Shown one piece after another: positions 1-7,769 of a DNA stretch of 31,624 nt. The translations under genes were made by a program, and so were the position numbers. The notes beneath the pieces were generated by a model. It did no database searches. It was not told where the DNA came from and worked only from the letters and a program-made list of their open reading frames with translations. This DNA is from DASUPK01 sp963736305 (GTDB lineage: Bacteria > Actinomycetota > Thermoleophilia > Solirubrobacterales > 70-9), in NCBI GenBank assembly GCA_963736305.1, contig CAVTOD010000012.1, positions 1-31,624 of the forward strand, written 5' to 3'. Positions within the stretch are counted from its first letter, which is position 1. The number at the start of each line of letters is the position of its first letter.

Positions 1-93
1 ACGTGTGCCTTGCCCTCCACATGCCCTCCGAGCGCTGGTCAGGCGGCACGGCGACAGACGAGCGCGGACCGGCGGTCGCCGCCTAGCTGAGAG

Positions 94-1369
94 ATGAGCG
101 CCGGGCTGTTCAACAGCATCGTCGCGGTTGTCACCCTGGCCGGACTCGCCTGGGTCCTGTACCGGCCGAAGATCCAGGAGTCCGGACACCTACAAGGCGA
201 CGGTGGTGCCCCTCGCCGAGATCATGGACGTCGGCTTCATCGTCTTCTCGCCGGTCATCATCCTCTCGTTCGGCTACGACGCCACCTGGGCCATGCTCGG
301 GCTTTGCCTGCTCGCGATCGTCACCGGCTTCGCGACCTCCTACACGATCAGCAACTACGAGCCGCTGATCGGGAAGCCCGATCCCCTGCACAGGTGGAAC
401 TCCATCGCGCTCTGGGCGCTGCTGGCCGCCTCGGTGGTGAACGTGGGCTACTACGCCCAGCTGCTGATGACACTGGTGTGGCTGCCGTTGGGCGACCTCT
501 ACTCGCCCGGACTCGTCACCGCTACCGCGCGGCGCTGCTCGGCATCCTCGCGATCTACGGCTTCGCGAAGGGCCTGATGGCACTCAACGACCTCGGCAAC
601 AAGAGCACGGCCTTCAACCTGTCGGCGATCGTCGCGGTCCTCGTCGCATTCGCCGCCTACAACCTCCAGCGACTGGTTGGCGGCCATTTCGGCTTGCCCC
701 ACTTCAACGCCCCCGACAACGATGAGGCGTTCCGCAAGCTGCTCGGGCTCTTCGTGCTCGTCCAAGGGTTCGATCCTCCCGTTACATCGGCGCCTACTTC
801 TCCGCCGAGCGCCGCGTCAAGACGATGCGCTCCGCTCAATACATCTCCTCGGCGGTGTACGTCCTCTTCGTTGCCTTCTCGCTGATCCTCTTTGCCACGT
901 CACGGGTCCCAACAACGTGACGGCGATCTTCGAAGTCTCCAAGCAGGTCAGCGCCTTTCTGCCGTTCCTGATCATGGCCGCGGCGCTCGGCAGCCAGTTG
1001 TCGGCGATCGTGAACGACACCGAGACCCGGACCGAGATGCTGGCCCGGCAGCTCGGCGATCGGTTGCCCAGGCAGTGGACCTTCCCGCTGTTCTTGGTCC
1101 CGGCGATTCTTGTCGTGTTGCTCGCCCCGCTCAGCTCGGCAGTGGCGCTGGCCTCCCGGGTATTCGCCGCCTACTACCTGTCGCAGGCGTTGATCGCCGG
1201 ACGGCTCGCCTGGCGGGCCGAGAGATGGTGCTGGGTCGCCCTCTTCACGGGCGTGGGGTTGGCGATGGGCGCGGTGGCAATCTTCGGGATTCCGACCGAG
1301 CTAGCGGTGGCCAGCGGCCAAAGCTCTTCGGAACGCTGCTCCTTTCGCGGGGGCATCGCGGCGCCGTGA
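94..1369 (+). pseudogene. Frameshifted polytopic membrane protein (transporter-like)
   Basis: A single multi-helix membrane protein can be read only by changing frame about four times. It runs in frame 1 from the ATG at 94 to about 183, frame 2 to about 515, frame 1 to about 770, frame 3 to about 898, and frame 2 to the stop at 1369. The pieces join into continuous hydrophobic sequence such as EIMDVGFIVFSPVIILSFGY, YGFAKGLMALNDLGNKST and VSAFLPFLIMAAALGSQLSA, with roughly ten membrane segments in all. The layout resembles an APC-fold secondary transporter, but I do not recognise the family. Composition matches the neighbours. Either the gene is decaying or this part of the assembly carries indel errors. 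The break points are inferred from where hydrophobic reading resumes and are good to about 10 bases. Confidence 0.7.
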
Positions 1370-1489
1370 AGTCGGCCCGCGGGGGCTGCTTGGCGGCGCA
1401 GCCGTGCTGGCCAGGCTCGCGCACCGGCTCTCCAACTAGCCGAGAACCGAGTGTCAATTGGCCGCTCCAGATGACTTGGAGGGAATGGC

Positions 1490-1513
1490 GGGCGACCCGG
1501 TGGCGGGCCGCCC
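1490..1513 (-). terminator. Hairpin downstream of the coiled-coil gene
   Basis: A 10-bp stem with one G-U pair closes a 4-base loop (1490-1499 with 1504-1513). It lies just past the stop of the minus-strand gene at 1521 and between it and the converging pseudogene, so a shared terminator is plausible. No T-run follows on either strand. Confidence 0.4.
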
Positions 1514-1520
1514 GATCTGG

Positions 1521-1970
1521 TCAGTCGCGCGCGCCCTCCTCCTTGCCCGCTGCCTTCGATTGCTCGTCGGCCTCCATGCTCGCGAGGGAAGCGTCGAGCA
1601 CAGCGTACTCAGCCTCCGCGATCGCCGAGTAGGCGAAATCGATCGCGAACCGGGCATCGTCCTCCGCCCTGTCGGCTCGTCGCTGCGCCTTGTGCAGATC
1701 GTGCTCCGCCTTCCTGCTCTCGACGTCTCCTCGGAGGGCCGCGGTGGCCTGATTCCAGCTGATCTGCATCTCCTTCCAGGCATCCGAAATCTGCTCGTGC
1801 CCCTTCTCGGCAACCGCGCGCAGTTCCTCGGCTTGCTCCTCGCCCCTCGCTCGGACGAAATCGCGGTTCGCCTCGAGATCCGACTTGGCCATCTCTGTTG
1901 CGGCACCCGCGCGCTTTTCCGCCTCCTGCGCTCGGCCCACAAGCTTGCCCAACTCGTCCGACAGAGCCAT
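1521..1970 (-). CDS. Small coiled-coil protein of unknown function
   Basis: This ORF encodes 149 residues that are almost entirely charged, Ala/Glu/Arg-rich helix with heptad-like spacing, for example from MALSDELGKLVGRAQEAEKR to the C-terminal EADEQSKAAGKEEGARD. No signal peptide or membrane segment is visible, so a soluble cytoplasmic coiled coil is likely. The start is well supported: a strong Shine-Dalgarno, AAGGAGGT (complement of 1975-1982), lies 4 bases before the ATG. It is intact between two broken membrane protein genes, which suggests it is still under selection. I do not recognise a family, and no function can be assigned from context. Confidence 0.75.
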   Translation of the reverse strand: MALSDELGKLVGRAQEAEKRAGAATEMAKSDLEANRDFVRARGEEQAEELRAVAEKGHEQISDAWKEMQISWNQATAALRGDVESRKAEHDLHKAQRRADRAEDDARFAIDFAYSAIAEAEYAVLDASLASMEADEQSKAAGKEEGARD

Positions 1971-2090
1971 TGCGACCTCCTTCGTTGTCGAAACGAGGGT
2001 GAGGCATGACCGGGTGAGCGAGCGTCATGCATTCTTGGTGATCTTCGGAGCTCAGGCTCAGGCACCCTCGCGTGCGCCGTCGCGCTCGCG

Positions 2091-3455
2091 TTAGCCGCTG
2101 AGGATCCGCTTCTTCTCCTCCTGGAACTCCGCCGGGGTCAGCACGCCCTTCTCCTTGAGTTGCCCCAGGCGTTCGAGCCGGGCCAGCCGAGCATCGTCGA
2201 GATGCTCCTCGTCCGAGGTCTTGTCCCGCACCGCGGCTTCGATCCGCCGCGCCGTCTCGGGCCGGCGTGGCTCATCCGCTGGCGCATGGACTGCATCCAG
2301 TCGCTCCCCTTCGCGTCCGGGAACTCACGCTCGGTTCTCTTGTGTAGCTCCCAGAGGCTCGCCGCCGCGAGCGCGATCAGCACCAGGCTGAGGACGAGCT
2401 GGCGGGTGCCCGAGGGAGGCCAGACGATCAGGGCGATCAGGGCGACGGCGGCGAAGACCGACCAGACGATGCCCGAACGCTCCCGCAGCGTCGGAGCCAG
2501 CGTGCGGCGAACGCCGATGGCTGACGGGGTCGGCGAGGCCAGGTACGACGCGACCACGAAGAGGACCCCGTAGATGACGGCCTCGATGGCGATGCTCTGG
2601 AGCAGTGAGGTGCCGATGTCCCATGCGTGCTGCGCGGGGACGTTCGCCGCCTCCGTCTTGGAAAGCGAGTCGACGAAAAGCGGCTCCAAGGCACTGCGCA
2701 CGGCGATTGCGGCCAGACCCGCGGCGATCAGGCCGAGCCCGTAGCCGAGGACGACCACCCAGCGGCGGCTCTTCGCGAGGTAGGCGGCGATCCCGAAGAG
2801 CACCGGCGACCCGAAGGTGAAGATCCAGGCGAATCCCTGGACCAACCCGACGACGGTGCGCGCGGTGCCGAGCTGCCTCGACTCAGCGACCTGGAGCTGA
2901 CCGACGCTTGCGGGCAGGTTCTCGGCCGCCTGGTGCTCGAGTCCAATCCGACCTGCTAGCTGGAGGATGAGCGGCCGCAGCTCGAGCACTACCTTGCCGC
3001 TCCCCTGCAGCGTGACGAACCGGTTGGTCCCCTTCAGGATCGAGACGAGCTCCGCGCGCCACGCGGTTTGCGTCCTTCCAGAGTTGCAGCACCTGCGGTG
3101 TTTGAAACGCCTGCTCGGCCGCCTGGAGGGCGAATTGGCGAATCCCCGCCGCGACTGGAGATGAGATCGGCTGCAGATCCGGAGGCAGCCGCTTGTGGAT
3201 GATGCGGGCTACATCCACGTTCGCGTAGAGCTGGTCAACGGCGTAGGTCGCGACTGCATCCGAGATCGCCTTGTCCTCGAGCAGCTTGCCGCTCGTGTTC
3301 ACCCACTCGTTGGTGTCCAGCGCCTGCCGGTCGACCCAGCTCGTAAAGACCGCCAGGAAGGCGAGGATCGAGGCGAGGACGACGAGGATGCGGATCGCGT
3401 GCTTGTGCCTCGTCTCGTGCGGGTTCGTCGAGACCACGGCGAGCTGACCGTACAT
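2091..3455 (-). pseudogene. Frameshifted actinobacterial membrane protein with C-terminal SHOCT domain
   Basis: The N-terminal part (3455 to about 3054) has one helix, ILVVLASILAFLAVF, and then the extracytoplasmic motif SWVDRQALDTNEWVNTSGKL. It follows the pattern of a widespread actinobacterial membrane family whose members read VNRQALDT.. and later ..LWxxANRVA. At about 3050 the frame shifts; the sequence resumes at ELVSILKGTNRFVTLQGSGK and continues through four or five more helices to KRTEREFPDAKGSDWM. At about 2262 the frame returns, giving LERLGQLKEKGVLTPAEFQE and then EKKRILSG before a TAA at 2091-2093: a typical SHOCT oligomerisation tail. The two shifts cancel in phase. As written the gene gives a truncated protein. 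Either it is a recent pseudogene or the sequence carries errors. Function is unknown. Confidence 0.75.
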
Positions 3456-4157
3456 CCGGTGCGCCCGGCCCGGCGCAAGGACTCAGCCGCCTGCGTCAGG
3501 CGCTCCTCGCGCGCTCGATCGCCCGCTTTGCGAACCCGGTGAGCTCGTGGTAGTGCTTGATCGCCTCCCGGAACAGACGCCATCCGGATGATCGGCTACG
3601 CGTATGCCGGGCGGGTCGATCTGGCGCCGCGATCTCGTTCTTTGTGGTGCCCGCGGCAGCCGAAGGCGCCCGAATGGTGGCACGGCTTGCGCCGTGCTCT
3701 TGCGGGGCAACGGCCGCCGCTTCGAGCGGCTGCGGCGAGAGAGCGCAGGGGCACACAGTTCAACGCACGGTTTGGATCCAGGCCGCTCCGTTCCCTACCT
3801 TTGGATACTGATGAGCCAAGCCCGAGAAATCGAGCTGGTGTTTGAGCCGCTCGAGGAGGGCGGATACCACGTCTTAGCCCTCTAGTAGAGGGGGTTCGCG
3901 AGGACGGCGGGTCGCTCGACACCGGGGTGATTCGCCGCAAGTTCGCCCTCCCCTGAAGAAACCGGGCCGTCGACACGCCTTGGTCGGGCCCCTGGGCTGC
4001 ACTTGGCCCCGACCGTGCGTCGGTGCGTCAAGAAATCCGCGTGTTGGCGGGCGCTCCGTTACGCACGGAATTCCTCGCCTTCAACACGCGGGATTTGCGG
4101 CGGAGCCAGGATCCGCGTGTTCGCAGTTTGCGGAAAGTCTGATTTCCAGGAAGTTCA
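3456..4157. other. About 700 bases without an intact gene
   Basis: No ORF here has convincing protein-like sequence over its full length in either strand. The stretch holds a HicB-like fragment at 3811-3885, a small palindrome CCCTC-TAGTA-GAGGG near 3878-3892, another (TCCGT-TACGC-ACGGA) at 4055-4069, and inverted repeats from 4033 onward. A helix-like minus-strand tail ending at 3496 (WRLFREAIKHYHELTGFAK) might be the end of a lost gene, but nothing coherent precedes it. Confidence 0.6.
3811..3885 (+). pseudogene. HicB-like antitoxin N-terminal fragment
   Basis: The ATG at 3811 opens a 24-residue reading frame, MSQAREIELVFEPLEEGGYH followed by VLAL, that then meets two stops (TAG TAG). The EIELVFEPLEEGGYHV pattern resembles the first strand and turn of HicB-family antitoxins (..vvlEpdeEGGYvv..PdLPG..), and the stop falls about where the LPG motif would begin. 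In another frame downstream, SLDTGVIRRKFALP faintly resembles a HicA-type tail. I read this as a remnant of a toxin-antitoxin module. The match is short and could be chance. Confidence 0.3.
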
Positions 4158-4194
4158 TGCCGGAGGAGGGACTCGAACCCCCGACACGCGGATT
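4033..4194. repeat. Four alternating copies of an ATCCGCGTGTT-type repeat ending in the tRNA
   Basis: AAATCCGCGTGTTGG at 4033-4047 is followed by an inverted copy with one extra base at 4082-4096, a direct copy ATCCGCGTGTT at 4111-4121, and an inverted copy at 4183-4194. The last is the 3' half of the anticodon stem and variable region of the tRNA-Met gene. Orientation alternates + - + -. Confidence 0.6.
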
Positions 4195-4231
4195 ATGATT
4201 CCGCTGCTCTAACCGACTGAGCTACTCCGGC
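4158..4231 (-). tRNA. tRNA-Met (anticodon CAU), elongator type
   Basis: On the minus strand a complete 74-base cloverleaf can be drawn. The acceptor is GCCGGAG/CTCCGGC with discriminator A; the D-arm is GCTC/GAGC with a GG in the loop. The anticodon stem is GCGGA/TCCGC with loop ATCATAA (CAT), and the T-arm is GGGGG-TTCGAGT-CCCTC with one G-U pair. The paired G1-C72 argues against initiator tRNA, which has a mismatch there. A CAU anticodon also occurs in the lysidine-modified tRNA-Ile2, but the GCGGA anticodon stem looks more like elongator Met. CCA is not encoded. The gene lies 23 bases beyond the 3' end of the minus-strand reductase gene. Confidence 0.92.
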
Positions 4232-4254
4232 GGGGCCGAAAATCGTAGCGGCGC

Positions 4255-4800
4255 TCAGGGGTCCAGCGAGAAGCGAAGCTCGATCATGCCGTTCTCGAAG
4301 GTTCGCGTGCCGAGCAGGCGCATCGCTTTGCGGATCGGTTTGGAGAAGAGCGGCTTGCCGTCGCCGAGCACGATCGGGACGATCGTCACCCAGAGCTCGT
4401 CGAGCAGGCCGGCCTCGGCGAGCTCCGAGGCGACCGGGCCGCCTCCCACGACCCAGAGGTCGCGCTCGCCGGCCGCCTCGACCATCTCGGCGTGAACGTC
4501 CGCGACCGGCCCGTCGTGGAAGCGGATGTCGGCGCCCTCGGCGACCGGCAGCTCGCGGCTCGTCAGCACCCAGGTCGGGCGATCCCCGTAGGGCCAATCG
4601 TGGCCGAGGATGAACTCGTAGGTCGAGGAGCCCATCACCAGCGCGCCGGAGCCCTCGACGGCGGCGTCGATCGCCTCATTAACCCTGTCGCCGGGCCCGT
4701 CGTAGTTCGGCTCGAAGCCCGTCAGCCAGTCGATGCGGTCATCCGGGTCGGCAATGTAGCCGTCGAGGGTGGCGGCGCAGAAGTAGACGCTTCGGCCCAC
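4255..4800 (-). CDS. RibD C-terminal/DHFR-like reductase
   Basis: This encodes a 181-residue protein of the RibD C-terminal/bacterial DHFR-like superfamily, NAD(P)H-dependent reductases related to dihydrofolate reductase and to the reductase half of RibD. Visible marks are the opening strand GRSVYFCAATLDGYIADPDD, GALVMGSSTYEF, the dinucleotide-binding DLWVVGGGPVASEL and the closing LDELWVTIVPIVLGDGKPLF. Length fits the single-domain proteins of this family, whose substrates are mostly unknown. An ATG at 4824 is possible, but GTG at 4800 is preferred. It puts the first strand at the usual position, leaves room from the divergent gene, and has CAGAAT exactly 7 bases upstream as a leaderless -10 box. 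Confidence 0.85.
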   Translation of the reverse strand: MGRSVYFCAATLDGYIADPDDRIDWLTGFEPNYDGPGDRVNEAIDAAVEGSGALVMGSSTYEFILGHDWPYGDRPTWVLTSRELPVAEGADIRFHDGPVADVHAEMVEAAGERDLWVVGGGPVASELAEAGLLDELWVTIVPIVLGDGKPLFSKPIRKAMRLLGTRTFENGMIELRFSLDP

Positions 4801-4807
4801 GGGGCGG

Positions 4808-4829
4808 ATTCTGCCAGCGCCCATAAGCT
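4808..4829. promoter_or_regulatory. Divergent leaderless promoter pair
   Basis: On the minus strand CAGAAT (4808-4813) lies 7 bases before GTG 4800. On the plus strand TAAGCT (4824-4829) lies 7 bases before ATG 4837. The two -10 boxes face away from each other with only 10 bases between them. Confidence 0.5.
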
Positions 4830-4836
4830 GCCGGAG

Positions 4837-5787
4837 ATGAGCACGGATCTGGATCGAGCGGTGGCCGCGGTGGTGCGCGACTGCCTCGCCGTCAAGGAGG
4901 GCGAGGAGGTGCTCGTGGTCGCCAACCCTGCCACCCAGCACGTCGGCGAGCGGCTCCGCGAGGAGGCGGCCGAGGTTGGCGCCGACGCCGTCCTCACGGT
5001 GATCTCCGAGCGGGCCACGCACGCGGCCGAGCCGCCGGCGACGGTGGCCGCGGCGATGGCCGCGGCGGATGTCCTCCTCGCACCCACCGTCCAGTCGCTC
5101 TCGCACACCGCGGCGCGCAAGCGCGCGAGCGAGAACGGCGCGCGCTGCGCGACCCTGCCGGGGGTGACCGAGGACATGCTGGCCCGGGTGATGAGCGCCG
5201 ACATGGAGGGGCTGCGCCGCAAGGGGCATGCGGTCGCCGAGGCGCTCGACCGTGCCTCGGAGGCCCACATCACGGACGCGAACGGCACCGACCTGCGCCT
5301 CGACATCTCCGGGCGAGAGGCGATCCCCGACGCGGGCGAGCTCACCGAGCGCGGCGCCTTCGGCAACCTGCCGTGCGGCGAGGGGTTCATCTCGCCCGCG
5401 GACGGCAACGGCACGCTTGTGATCGACGGCTCGATGGCCGGCGTGGGCCTGGTCGACCAGCCGGTCGAGCTGGTGGTCGAGGGCGGTCACCTGACCTCGG
5501 CGCGTGGGGCTCAGGGGATGGCGTTCATGGAGCTGCTCACGGAGCACGGTGACGACGGGACCAACATCGCGGAGCTCGGCATCGGCACCAACGAGAAGGC
5601 GAAGCTGACCGGCGAGATCCTGGAGGACGAGAAGATCCTCGGCACCTGCCACATCGCCTTCGGCGCATCGGCCGGGATCGGCGGGACGGTTCAGGTTCCG
5701 GTCCACCTCGATTGCGTGGTGATGAGGCCGACGCTGGAGCTGGACGGCGAGGCGATCGTCCGAGACGGCGAGCTGCTGATCCCGTGA
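4837..5787 (+). CDS. M29-family aminopeptidase
   Basis: The product is 316 residues and resembles M29 metallo-aminopeptidases (AmpS/aminopeptidase T type), cytoplasmic two-metal exopeptidases that release N-terminal residues. Metal-binding motifs are present in order: NLPCGEGFISP (Glu), the Glu-rich stretch NIAELGIGTNEKAKLTGEIL, then GTCHIAFGASAGIGG and VPVHLDCVVMRPT (His-Asp). Family members are often nearer 370-410 residues; this is the shorter form that begins at the Rossmann-like N-terminal domain (KEGEEVLVVANPATQHVGER). The ATG at 4837 is set by a -10 box 7 bases upstream. The stop overlaps the GTG of the next gene, so the two are probably translationally coupled. Confidence 0.85.
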   Translation: MSTDLDRAVAAVVRDCLAVKEGEEVLVVANPATQHVGERLREEAAEVGADAVLTVISERATHAAEPPATVAAAMAAADVLLAPTVQSLSHTAARKRASENGARCATLPGVTEDMLARVMSADMEGLRRKGHAVAEALDRASEAHITDANGTDLRLDISGREAIPDAGELTERGAFGNLPCGEGFISPADGNGTLVIDGSMAGVGLVDQPVELVVEGGHLTSARGAQGMAFMELLTEHGDDGTNIAELGIGTNEKAKLTGEILEDEKILGTCHIAFGASAGIGGTVQVPVHLDCVVMRPTLELDGEAIVRDGELLIP

Positions 5788-6671
5788 GCGGGGAGATGCC
5801 GCTGGTCGGCGTCCCCAACTTCTCCGAGGGGCGGAGCCCCCGGGTGATCGGCGCGCTTGAGGCGACCCTGGGGTCCCACGCCAGTGTCCTGAACCGCCAC
5901 TACGACACCCAGCACAATCGCTGCGTCTTCACGATCGCCGCGGAGCCGCCTAAGCTGGTCGAGGCGCTGGTCGCGGGCGCCGCTCACGCCCTCGACCTGA
6001 TCGACCTCCGGGCCCACCAGGGACTCCACCCCCACGTCGGCGCTCTCGACGTCTGCCCGGTGGTCTGGCAGGCCGAGGACCGCCACGACGATGCCGTCGC
6101 GGCCGCGCGCCAGGCGGCCGAGGGGATCGCGGCGCTCGGCATCCCCGTCTTCTTCTATGGCGAGCTGGCGAGCGACGCGGAGCGCCGCGAGCGCGCCTAC
6201 TTCCGCAAGGGCGGACCGGCGGAGCTGGCCCGCCGGATGGGAGCGGGGGAGTTGAAGCCCGACCTCGGCCCGGACGAGCCCCATCCGAGCGCGGGGGCGA
6301 CACTCGTCACCGCCCGCGAGCCGCTGGTCGCCTTCAACGTGGAGCTTGACACCTCGAATCCGGAGATCGCCCGCGAGATCGCCGCCGATCTGCGCGAGGC
6401 GGGCGGCGGACTGCCCGGCGTTCGCGCGCTCGGGCTGCCGCGCGAGGGCGAGCGCACGCAGGTCTCGATGAACATCCAGGACCCGCGCGCGGTGTCTCTG
6501 GCGAAGGTCGTCGCGGAGGTCTCGCGGCTGGCCGGGCGACATGGCGTGCGGGCGATCGAGGCCGAGCTGGTCGGGCTCGTCCCGGAGGCCTGCGTCGAGG
6601 GGTATCCGGATGAACCACCGATCCGCGACTTCGACCCGAAGCGTGACGTGATCGAGAACGTTCTCGGCTAG
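5784..6671 (+). CDS. Glutamate formiminotransferase (FTCD N-terminal family)
   Basis: At 295 residues this matches the formiminotransferase half of FTCD, which moves a formimino group between N-formimino-L-glutamate and tetrahydrofolate. Signature stretches are VGVPNFSEGR near the N-terminus, HYDTQHNRCVFT carrying the conserved catalytic His region, HQGLHPHVGALDVCPVVW, and SMNIQDPRAVSLAKV in the C-terminal subdomain. The cyclodeaminase half is absent. GTG at 5784 overlaps the TGA of the preceding gene; ATG 5796 is an alternative start. No histidine-utilisation genes are in the window, so the role here may be general one-carbon/folate metabolism. That last point is inference. Confidence 0.88.
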   Translation: MSGEMPLVGVPNFSEGRSPRVIGALEATLGSHASVLNRHYDTQHNRCVFTIAAEPPKLVEALVAGAAHALDLIDLRAHQGLHPHVGALDVCPVVWQAEDRHDDAVAAARQAAEGIAALGIPVFFYGELASDAERRERAYFRKGGPAELARRMGAGELKPDLGPDEPHPSAGATLVTAREPLVAFNVELDTSNPEIAREIAADLREAGGGLPGVRALGLPREGERTQVSMNIQDPRAVSLAKVVAEVSRLAGRHGVRAIEAELVGLVPEACVEGYPDEPPIRDFDPKRDVIENVLG

Positions 6672-6685
6672 CTTTCCTTGGAGCG

Positions 6686-7099
6686 ATGGCCCAGACGAAG
6701 AAGAAGCGCCGACGCAAGCACCGCGGCACCCAGGGCGGCCGGATCGACACCCGCCCGGCCCGTGGGCGGGCGCGCAGCCGCGCCGAGGCGCAGAACCGCG
6801 CTCGCAGCCGAACGAAGAAGAAGGGGGGCAAGGCCGGGCCGCGGACCCCTCAACCGGCCAGCTGGTCCGGCGCGCTGAAGAAGGGCGGCATCGCCGCCAT
6901 CCTCTTCGTCGGGCTGCTGGCTCTGATGGGACAGAATCCGATCACCACGTTGGTCGTGGGTGTACTGATGCTCGGGTTCTACGTCCCGATGTCGTTCGTG
7001 ATGGACCGCTTCTTCTACGAGCGCTACCTCCGCAAGGAGGCTAAGAAGCAGGCAGAGCGAGAGGCGCAGCGCACCGGCGCACGCCAAGCCGAGGGCTGA
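6686..7099 (+). CDS. Small basic membrane protein, unknown function
   Basis: The first 65 or so of 137 residues are strongly basic (MAQTKKKRRRKHRGTQGG and further Arg/Lys runs). Two membrane segments follow, GGIAAILFVGLLALMG and ITTLVVGVLMLGFYVPMS, and then a charged helical tail FFYERYLRKEAKKQAERE. By the positive-inside rule both ends face the cytoplasm, where the N-terminal tail could bind nucleic acid or ribosomes. I do not recognise a named family. It begins 14 bases after the formiminotransferase gene with a GGAG-type ribosome site and lies just ahead of the hydrolase and hisS, so it is probably co-transcribed. Confidence 0.75.
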   Translation: MAQTKKKRRRKHRGTQGGRIDTRPARGRARSRAEAQNRARSRTKKKGGKAGPRTPQPASWSGALKKGGIAAILFVGLLALMGQNPITTLVVGVLMLGFYVPMSFVMDRFFYERYLRKEAKKQAEREAQRTGARQAEG

Positions 7100-7105
7100 T
7101 CCACG

Positions 7106-7744
7106 ATGGACGTCCACATGCTCACGGTCGGCCAGATCGCCGAGAACTGCTTCCTGTTTCGCAGGGACGGCTCGGACCGTGCGCTGATCGTCGATCCGGG
7201 CGATGAGGCGGAGAGGATTCTCGGCGCCGCCGAGAAGCTCGGCGTCACGATCGAGGCGATCCTCCTCACCCACACTCACTTCGACCACATCGGCGCGGTG
7301 GCACCGATCGCGAAGGCGACGGGCGCGCCGGTCTGGTGTCCGGAGAACGAGACGCCGGTGCTCGCCGACATCAACTCCTACGTGCCGTGGCCAGGTTTCG
7401 GCCCCTTCGAGAGCTACGACGCCGACCACACCGTCAAGGGCGGCGAGAAGCTCGAGCTGGCGGGCATCGAGATCGACGTGATCTTCACCCCGGGCCACAG
7501 CCCCGGCCACGTCACCTATTCGATCCGCGACGATGCAGTGGTCTTCTCCGGCGACGTCCTCTTCCAGGGTTCGGTGGGGAGGACGGACCTGCCGGGCGGC
7601 GACTGGGCCACGCTCTTGGAGTCGATCCGGACGCTGATCGACTCCCATCCGCCGGAGACCACGGTGTATCCGGGGCACATGGGGATCACCACCCTGGGTG
7701 CCGAGCGGGCGACCAACCCTTTCCTGGCCGAGCTGGCTCGCTAG
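7106..7744 (+). CDS. Metallo-beta-lactamase-fold hydrolase (glyoxalase II-like)
   Basis: A 212-residue single-domain protein with the zinc-binding series of the fold: LTHTHFDHIGAV (HxHxDH), FTPGHSPGHVTYSI (second His), SGDVLFQGSVGRTDLPGGD (bridging Asp) and VYPGHMGITTLG (last His). The family includes glyoxalase II, which hydrolyses S-D-lactoylglutathione, but such short actinobacterial members often act on other thioesters, since these organisms usually lack glutathione. The C-terminal helical substrate domain of true glyoxalase II is missing. It starts 6 bases after the small membrane protein gene and ends 25 bases before hisS. Bacteria often carry an MBL-fold gene beside hisS. Confidence 0.87.
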   Translation: MDVHMLTVGQIAENCFLFRRDGSDRALIVDPGDEAERILGAAEKLGVTIEAILLTHTHFDHIGAVAPIAKATGAPVWCPENETPVLADINSYVPWPGFGPFESYDADHTVKGGEKLELAGIEIDVIFTPGHSPGHVTYSIRDDAVVFSGDVLFQGSVGRTDLPGGDWATLLESIRTLIDSHPPETTVYPGHMGITTLGAERATNPFLAELAR

Positions 7745-7757
7745 CCGCTAAGCCGAT

Positions 7758-7763
7758 TAGGCT
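7758..7763 (+). promoter_or_regulatory. Leaderless -10 box for hisS
   Basis: TAGGCT lies 6 bases before the ATG at 7770, close to the distance at which transcription would begin on the start codon. No clear -35 or Shine-Dalgarno is seen. Confidence 0.45.
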
Positions 7764-7769
7764 CGGCTC

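Noticed and set aside
3496..3756. Minus-strand 86-codon frame with a helix-like end
   Set aside because: Only the last 25 residues look protein-like. The rest is low-complexity Pro/Arg/Ala typical of random high-GC translation.
4158..4231. Initiator tRNA-fMet
   Set aside because: Positions 1 and 72 pair (G-C), whereas bacterial initiator tRNA has a mismatch there. tRNA-Ile2 remains a minor alternative.
4824..5706. Upstream extension of the minus-strand reductase to 483 codons
   Set aside because: The added part lies opposite the M29 peptidase gene and is not protein-like. The domain begins at GRSVYFCAATLDG.
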